Origin: an uncultured Thiotrichaceae bacterium
Lineage (GTDB): Bacteria > Pseudomonadota > Gammaproteobacteria > Thiotrichales > Thiotrichaceae
Reading direction: 5' to 3'
Length of the DNA stretch: 11,289 bases
Assembly: GCA_937931765.1 (NCBI GenBank)
Contig: CALHAO010000117.1
Span: 1 to 11,289 of the forward strand
Each line of letters begins with the position of its first letter. Position 1 is the first letter of the stretch. The notes under the pieces were generated by a model. It worked only from the letters and a program-made list of their open reading frames with translations, did not search any database and was not told the DNA's origin. This document shows positions 6,044 to 11,289 of the stretch, one piece after another. The translations under genes and the position numbers were made by a program.

Positions 6044-6057
6044 TTGCGTTAAATCAA
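6044..6057 (-). promoter_or_regulatory. FNR/Anr-like box, proximal to the small membrane protein gene
   Basis: TTGCGTTAAATCAA matches eight of ten specific positions of TTGATNNNNATCAA. On the minus strand it lies 22 bp before a TAAGGT hexamer (6021-6016), the spacing of a class II FNR promoter, but that hexamer is a poor -10. Regulation of the 47-residue protein by oxygen is only a hypothesis. Confidence 0.3.
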
Positions 6058-6092
6058 ACTTGACTGTCTGGGGCTGTTTATCTGGTTAGTTC

Positions 6093-6106
6093 TTGTTATA
6101 GATCAA
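6093..6106. promoter_or_regulatory. FNR/Anr-like box (near consensus)
   Basis: TTGTTATAGATCAA matches nine of ten specific positions of the FNR consensus. It sits 49 bp from the second, weaker box, between the divergent small membrane protein gene and the giant secreted protein gene. Which gene it would serve is not clear; on the plus strand TGTAAT (6125-6130) is a possible -10, at slightly short spacing. Confidence 0.4.
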
Positions 6107-6246
6107 GTTTTATTAGTGGCTGCCTGTAATTTTAGGGAATTAATAAAAATAATTTTTTGATAAATATTATTGATGTTGGTTAAATATTAACACCCTATTC
6201 AGTGAAAAATGGCTAGAGTTCCCCCCATAGTTAGTATCACCAAAGT

Positions 6247-6327
6247 TGTACCCATCATAAATCTGACGTTGTTGAAAATGAGCAAAAAGACAGGGGTTTG
6301 TAACTTTTTGTTCTGATTGTGGGTACA
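6247..6327 (+). repeat. Inverted repeat TGTACCCA / TGGGTACA in the leader of the giant gene
   Basis: TGTACCCA (6247-6254) and TGGGTACA (6320-6327) are exact reverse complements 65 bases apart. If transcribed they could close a long-range stem ending about 20 bases before the ribosome site; as DNA they could be two half sites. The short arms leave chance as a real possibility. Confidence 0.3.
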
Positions 6328-6358
6328 TAGATTAATAAATAAAACTAAGGGTTATCTT

Positions 6359-9300
6359 ATGTCATTTGGGGACATTGCCAGGCGCTTTTCGGTGGCTGTT
6401 TTTCTGTTGTTTATTTCTGTTGTGTTTGCACAAGCGCATGCCATACCTACATTGGGCATAGGGCCATTTGGGCCTGGGACGCTGGATGGTAGTGAGCCAT
6501 TTAACGTTTTTGGCAATTGTGCTGATGAAAATGCTCAGGACATTGAAGGCGAAGATTGCGGTGAAAGCAATCAGGTTGCGCGGACACAGGATGTGGTGAA
6601 TCATATCTGGTCTGCTACGGCAGATGGCTATGATCTGGGGCAGGAGAATTTGCAAAATGTCGTGTTGGAGCAGACCATCACGCCTTCCCCTAATGCAGAA
6701 GTGTTATTTGATAGTATTCCGGTCGCTTGTAGACCCATTGGTGGCGGTGGTGATACGCCGGTTTCGGCGATTGCAGATAATGGTGATGGCTCCTGGACGT
6801 TAACCTGTAACCTGGGTGAGTTTACTGAAGGTCAGCAAAAATCGATTACGATTGGGGTTAAGGTCTCCGGTAATTCCCAAAACGGCACCGAATACACCTC
6901 AACACAACGCATGTATTCACTGGATGACAACGGTGACCCGAACGCAACAGAAGCCACTTCTTTGCCAGTTGGCCCCATTAAAATATCAGCGCAGCCTGCT
7001 TATGATCTGGTTAACTCGCTGAGTCCTACAGCAGGTTTTAAGTCAGGGTATCGTGCCACTAGGGATGTTGGGTTTGGCCCGGAGCGTGGTTTCATCATTT
7101 ACAAAAATATTAGCTTAGCGGCTGCCAGCAAAACGGGTATTGAAGCTATTCAGCAGCCTTATCAATTTCAGGATGTTTTTAATGTAACGGCACTGTCAGA
7201 GAGCGGTGCTCCTTACCCACTGGAATTTTATGTCACTGAATGTAGGCCGAATCCCAGTTTGTGGGGCGGTGAGATCTATGGTAAGGCTACCTACAACCCG
7301 ACTTACAGAGACGGTGAAATGCATGCTGCCGATTCCGGCACCTGCGTATTTGAGCGCACGGATGCAGTAGGCAATCCTAGCACTGATACGACATCGCCCT
7401 ATTTCAATGTCACAGTTGATAATGCCGATTTGTCGGGCAATAAATACCCTACGCTAGGGTATAGCACCGTCGATTTGAGTGCTGGCCCGTATTATGCGAC
7501 CAATCACCGTGTGCAAATTTTTGTCCCTTTTCGCACGGTTGATATGGTAGATGGGGTGATGGATGACCGGGGCAGTGTTTATATTTCCAGTGTGCTGAAT
7601 GATTTTGACCCGGATGGCCTTTCCGGCGTTTCCAACTATGGTGATGACTTGGAGCCAGGTTACAACGGCGCGTTAGTCGATGGCCTGCGTGGTAACAATC
7701 GCCTAGGGCCAACTGCATTGACACTGACTACCGCTGGAAGTTTTAGCAAGCGTAACCTGAAATATGCAGATGACAGGATGCTTAGTTATGATTATACAGG
7801 GGAAGGTTCCTACCATGCCGGTGATGGCGAGTTAGAGGTAGGCCAGACCTACGTTGGCTGGGTGTTGGTTTACAATACCGGGTCATTGGGCCACGAAAAC
7901 CCGATGGCGTGTGATGTGTTTGATAATACGACACAGTATTTAACCGACCGGGGCAACACCGGCGGTACAGCGGGCACTTATGCCTACATGGGAACTTACG
8001 CCCCAAATGGTTTTGACTACACAAACTATATTGTCGAATATGCCACTACTGATTTGACTGGTGATGATCCTATTGATATTGACCATGATTCGTCCACCAA
8101 CGATTATGATATTTCAACAGGACGCTACCGGGGTGATTGGACAAAGGCAGAAACCGCCCGTTGTGATGACGTTTATGCGCCAGATGGTTGGTTCACTGAC
8201 CCGACACAGGTTCCCGGCGGCATTGATGCAGTTAATATGGTGCGTGCAGGTTTAACCGATGCTGCTAAAGCAGCCGGTGTTTTGTTTGAGCCGGGTCATG
8301 AAATGCGTTTTGCGATTCCTTTGCAATCACGCAATAATTTCAAAGGTGGGCCACATGACGGAGAAATGATACCTGTGGGCACGGTGTTGGCTAACTTTGG
8401 TAGCACCCGCAGTGATACGTGGGCAACAAACTGGACAACACGGGCTTATACACCATCGCCTGAAACGGGCAGTGTTGATGGTGATCGTGTTACTTTGACA
8501 CGCATTCAGGCACGACTGAATTCAGAATCTCTGACGCCGGAAGCGGGGCCGGGCAATACTGCCAGTACTTTGGCGGGAAACCAGGTTGTCTGGCAATTAA
8601 CCAGTGCCGTTCAATCCACTTTGGCTGATCCCTCTGATGCAGAGAATCTACAAATTATTAGTGTATTGCCGCCGGAAGCGACTTATAACGCTACCTGTAC
8701 CACTGCGTTGGCCGATAGTACACTGCCTAACCTGGTTGAATACAATACGGATAAAAATGGCAACCCGGCTCCGGGTTCTACACGTTTGATATGGAATTTT
8801 GGTGATGTGACGGCGAATACACCGATTCCACCGCGCATCTTTTGTACGGATACTGACCCGCTGGCGTTGAATGGCACAACGGTGACCGCTTACTCTGAAG
8901 TGCGTGCTGATAATGTTATTTCACCGATTGCGGTACGTTCCGATACCCATACCATCAAGCTGGAACAAATTGGTTCTATCCAGGTAGCAAAAACAGTCGA
9001 TATGGCACTGGATGATGTGAATGATGATCAGGTTTACACACTGTCCTGGGCAAATTTTGCAGCGTCCTTTGGTGTCAGCGCACCCACCATCATTGATGTT
9101 CTGCCGTTTATGTCCGGTGGTGGTGATGGCGATGATTCGCTTTCTCCCAGAACACCGGAATCTGATTTTCATGGGCTACTATACTTAACCGCTGCGCCTA
9201 CGGTCACTTGGCTAGATGATTCAGTCCCTGACACCGCCAATGGTGATCCAAACGCCGATATGGGTACCTGGTATTACAGTGCTGATGCCCCGGAGACTAT

Positions 9301-11289
9301 TAATTTTGACCCGGATGTCAATGCAAGCGAAGGCACCACCACCTGGTGCCTGGCAGCTGACTTTACTACCGGGAGTTGCCCCGCTGATTTTGCTGCAGTG
9401 ACGGCGTTAAAGTTTGTTGCTAATTATGACCTCGAAAGAGACGGTGATCCACGCCAGGGTATGAAAGCTGCTTTCACACTGCAGGCTGGTGATCCCGTTG
9501 ATCCAAACAGTGCTGATGTTAATCTGCCGGGCGATATTTATACCAACCGGTTTGCGTTTGATTCGGTCTCTTTGCCGCCTGAGCAGTATTTGCGCTCTAA
9601 CAATGTCTCGGTACAAGTTTCCTCCTACTCGATGGGTGATTTGGTGTTTGCCGATGTCAATGGTAATGGTAAATACGATGCGGGTGTTGACGGCACGGTA
9701 CCGGATGGTGTGGTAGTCGAACTCTATAAAGTTGCAGATGATGCTTCCGAAGCTAAAGTAGCCGAGACCACCACCGGTGGTATAGGGCCGGGTCGTTATT
9801 TATTCGAGCCGTTGTCGTCTGGTAATTACTACATCCGCATTCCGGCCACGGAGTTTCAACCGGGTGGCAGGCTGTTTGATTGGGACATTACACCGATGAT
9901 TAGTGCGGATGCGGAAGGTGATGACCAGAACGAACACGTAGACCAGCACGGTTATACGGACAGCGTTGTGAATGCTGTCGGTGTGCGCACAAAAATCATG
10001 ACCCTATCCGGCACACCGGCACCTCCGGGTGGTGTGCCATCGGGTAATGAGCCAACGGGTGATAATGTCTTACCCATTACTGATCCGACGGGTGATGATT
10101 TCTCCAACCTGACCTTAGACATTGGCCTGAACTCACCATTATCGAGCATCGGTAACATGGTGTGGATCGACAGCGATAACAATGGCTTGCAAGATCCGAG
10201 CGAAGTGGGTTTATCTAACGTTACTGTTAACTTATTAGACGGTGATGGTAATCAGCTACAGACCATGCGTACCGATAACGACGGTTACTATAACTTCGGT
10301 AGTTTGGTCGCCGGTGATTATCGCGTTGAAGTGATTAAACCTGCGGGTTATGAGTTCGGACCTAAAGATGCCGGGGCTGATGATACGGCTGATTCCGATG
10401 TGGATACCACGACCGGTCGCACTGATACCATCACGTTGCCGTTTGGCCAACATGATACACAGTGGGATGCGGGTTTATACCCACTGGGCAGTATTGGTGA
10501 CCGGGTGTGGATTGATACCAATAATGACGGTGCGCAGGATCTGGACGAAACAGCCGGTATTGCAGGGGTCAATATCACCTTAAAAGATGGCAATGGCGAC
10601 GTGGTGGCTACAGCAATAACCGATGCTTCAGGCAACTACCTGTTTACAGATCTACCGCCGGATAATTATACCGTAGATGTCGATACTACTAATCCGTCAC
10701 TGACGGGTTACAGCCTGACCACGGCGAACGACCCTGAGACCATTAACCTGGCAGCGGGTGATAATTACCTGGCAGCGGACTTTGGCTATATTAACTACGC
10801 CAGTGTGGGCGACAAAGTCTGGCATGACCTGAACGGTAATGGTGTACAGGATGGCGCAGGCGAACCGGGCATACCGAACGTGACGGTGCGCCTACTGGAT
10901 TCAACAGGCGGTGCGATTCTTAAAACCACGGTGACGGATGCCAATGGCGACTACTTATTCACTGACGTGATTCCGGGTGATTACGTGGTTGAGTTTGTTA
11001 AACCGGCTGAGTTCACGGACTTTGTCACACCGAATACCCCGGATGATGCGCTGGATTCAGATGCGACACCGGGTACCGGACGCACAGCGACCTTTACCCT
11101 GGATGCCGGGCAGGATCGTACTGATATTGATGCCGGTTTATACCAGTCAGCGTCACTGGGTAACCTGCTGTGGCTGGATGAAGACGGTGATAATTTACAG
11201 ACCGCTGGTGAATTGGGTCTGGCGGGTGTGGCGGTTGAGCTAACCGGTACCTTAGGTAACGGCACAGCGCTGACGCCACTCACTGCAGT
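6359..11289 (+). CDS. Giant secreted protein with DUF11-like segments and SdrD-B-like repeats, C-terminus outside window
   Basis: The frame stays open from the ATG at 6359 to the right edge: at least 1643 residues, 3'-truncated. A TAAGGG ribosome site lies 7 nt upstream. Residues 1-28 form a Sec signal peptide (basic IARRF, hydrophobic VAVFLLFISVVF, cleavage after AQA or AHA). Residues about 29-1090 are acidic, Gly/Asp/Thr-rich beta material; several stretches resemble DUF11 conserved-repeat domains, best at 874-925 (IQVAKTVDMALDD, YTLSW, IIDVLPF). Twelve cysteines lie between residues 54 and 1007 in six local pairs, so disulfides and an extracytoplasmic location are likely. From residue 1092 at least five SdrD-B-like repeats follow, cysteine-free. 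Such proteins usually serve in surface adhesion or matrix; the anchor or export signal would be in the missing C-terminus. No catalytic domain is recognised. A specific role is inference. Confidence 0.92.
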   Translation, partial: MSFGDIARRFSVAVFLLFISVVFAQAHAIPTLGIGPFGPGTLDGSEPFNVFGNCADENAQDIEGEDCGESNQVARTQDVVNHIWSATADGYDLGQENLQNVVLEQTITPSPNAEVLFDSIPVACRPIGGGGDTPVSAIADNGDGSWTLTCNLGEFTEGQQKSITIGVKVSGNSQNGTEYTSTQRMYSLDDNGDPNATEATSLPVGPIKISAQPAYDLVNSLSPTAGFKSGYRATRDVGFGPERGFIIYKNISLAAASKTGIEAIQQPYQFQDVFNVTALSESGAPYPLEFYVTECRPNPSLWGGEIYGKATYNPTYRDGEMHAADSGTCVFERTDAVGNPSTDTTSPYFNVTVDNADLSGNKYPTLGYSTVDLSAGPYYATNHRVQIFVPFRTVDMVDGVMDDRGSVYISSVLNDFDPDGLSGVSNYGDDLEPGYNGALVDGLRGNNRLGPTALTLTTAGSFSKRNLKYADDRMLSYDYTGEGSYHAGDGELEVGQTYVGWVLVYNTGSLGHENPMACDVFDNTTQYLTDRGNTGGTAGTYAYMGTYAPNGFDYTNYIVEYATTDLTGDDPIDIDHDSSTNDYDISTGRYRGDWTKAETARCDDVYAPDGWFTDPTQVPGGIDAVNMVRAGLTDAAKAAGVLFEPGHEMRFAIPLQSRNNFKGGPHDGEMIPVGTVLANFGSTRSDTWATNWTTRAYTPSPETGSVDGDRVTLTRIQARLNSESLTPEAGPGNTASTLAGNQVVWQLTSAVQSTLADPSDAENLQIISVLPPEATYNATCTTALADSTLPNLVEYNTDKNGNPAPGSTRLIWNFGDVTANTPIPPRIFCTDTDPLALNGTTVTAYSEVRADNVISPIAVRSDTHTIKLEQIGSIQVAKTVDMALDDVNDDQVYTLSWANFAASFGVSAPTIIDVLPFMSGGGDGDDSLSPRTPESDFHGLLYLTAAPTVTWLDDSVPDTANGDPNADMGTWYYSADAPETINFDPDVNASEGTTTWCLAADFTTGSCPADFAAVTALKFVANYDLERDGDPRQGMKAAFTLQAGDPVDPNSADVNLPGDIYTNRFAFDSVSLPPEQYLRSNNVSVQVSSYSMGDLVFADVNGNGKYDAGVDGTVPDGVVVELYKVADDASEAKVAETTTGGIGPGRYLFEPLSSGNYYIRIPATEFQPGGRLFDWDITPMISADAEGDDQNEHVDQHGYTDSVVNAVGVRTKIMTLSGTPAPPGGVPSGNEPTGDNVLPITDPTGDDFSNLTLDIGLNSPLSSIGNMVWIDSDNNGLQDPSEVGLSNVTVNLLDGDGNQLQTMRTDNDGYYNFGSLVAGDYRVEVIKPAGYEFGPKDAGADDTADSDVDTTTGRTDTITLPFGQHDTQWDAGLYPLGSIGDRVWIDTNNDGAQDLDETAGIAGVNITLKDGNGDVVATAITDASGNYLFTDLPPDNYTVDVDTTNPSLTGYSLTTANDPETINLAAGDNYLAADFGYINYASVGDKVWHDLNGNGVQDGAGEPGIPNVTVRLLDSTGGAILKTTVTDANGDYLFTDVIPGDYVVEFVKPAEFTDFVTPNTPDDALDSDATPGTGRTATFTLDAGQDRTDIDAGLYQSASLGNLLWLDEDGDNLQTAGELGLAGVAVELTGTLGNGTALTPLTA
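9632..11289 (+). repeat. Five SdrD-B-like (calcium-binding B) repeats coded in tandem
   Basis: Repeats begin at residues 1092 (9632), 1264 (10148), 1379 (10493), 1483 (10805) and 1600 (11156, cut by the edge). Each opens with the pattern [IVLM]G[ND]-x-[VL][WF]-x-D followed by a calcium-loop-like acidic motif: DVNGNGKYD, DSDNNGLQD, DTNNDGAQD, DLNGNGVQD and the degenerate DEDGDNLQT. Most continue with G-[IL]-x-x-V-x-V-x-L, TD-x-x-G-x-Y-x-F and GDY-x-V. Unit lengths are 172, 115, 104 and 117 residues. In staphylococcal SdrD, B repeats bind calcium and form a stiff stalk; the same is inferred here. Confidence 0.85.

Larger units (their letters stand above)
5983..6358. other. 376-base gene-free divergent regulatory region
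   Basis: No open frame with a ribosome site is seen here. The left part carries the ribosome site and the two FNR-like boxes. The middle (about 6128-6190) is very AT-rich and includes the inverted repeat GTTAAATATTAAC. The right part is a probable leader of the giant secreted protein gene with an 8-bp inverted repeat and ends in a good ribosome site, TAAGGG (6346-6351), 7 nt before the ATG. I could not identify a promoter with confidence. Confidence 0.6.

Noticed and set aside
7449..8024. Minus-strand frames of 80-91 residues inside the giant gene
   Set aside because: No ribosome sites, compositions rich in His, Pro and Arg typical of antisense shadows, and the plus-strand frame is continuous through them.

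Overview
The window looks like a chromosomal stretch of a free-living, probably marine gammaproteobacterium. The main evidence is a monomeric NADP-dependent isocitrate dehydrogenase next to a DarP/YjgA ribosome-associated protein (a family of Beta- and Gammaproteobacteria), with clear Shine-Dalgarno sites and moderate GC. I cannot name the genus from sequence alone. There is no sign of a transposase, integrase, phage gene, tRNA, rRNA or CRISPR array.

Layout. On the minus strand at the left edge is the N-terminal third of an ABC-transporter ATPase of the BMP/nucleoside (sugar-type) class, cut by the window start. Upstream of it, also on the minus strand, is a GFA-family zinc enzyme. Divergent from these, a plus-strand block carries icd (monomeric IDH), darP, a one-domain PqiA-like membrane protein and an M14 zinc carboxypeptidase of the cytosolic type. 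A 47-residue single-span membrane protein with a strong ribosome site lies on the minus strand, convergent with the carboxypeptidase gene. After a 376-base gene-free, partly AT-rich leader, one plus-strand frame stays open from 6359 to the right edge. It encodes at least 1643 residues of a secreted protein: signal peptide, a stack of beta-sandwich-like (DUF11-like) segments with paired cysteines, then at least five SdrD-B-like calcium-binding repeats. Its C-terminus, and so its anchoring or export route, lies outside the window.

The most unusual material is non-coding. (1) Between icd and darP a 72-nt imperfect palindrome folds into one long hairpin that includes the whole darP ribosome landing site and start codon. 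(2) Between the PqiA-like gene and the carboxypeptidase gene, two consecutive hairpins share one plan: an outer stem, a one-sided bulge on the 3' side, an inner stem, and a 12-13 nt loop made of tandem GGA triplets. Two smaller stem-loops follow, one with a further GGA in its loop. This looks like a structured RNA or UTR that could display several CsrA/RsmA-type sites or anti-Shine-Dalgarno decoys. It is my best candidate for something undescribed, but its function is inference.

How the genes relate. icd, darP and the PqiA-like gene may be co-transcribed; darP and the PqiA-like gene are almost contiguous in the same frame. The ABC ATPase and GFA genes share orientation but are 119 nt apart. 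The secreted giant protein appears to be an independent unit. Nothing links all genes into one pathway.
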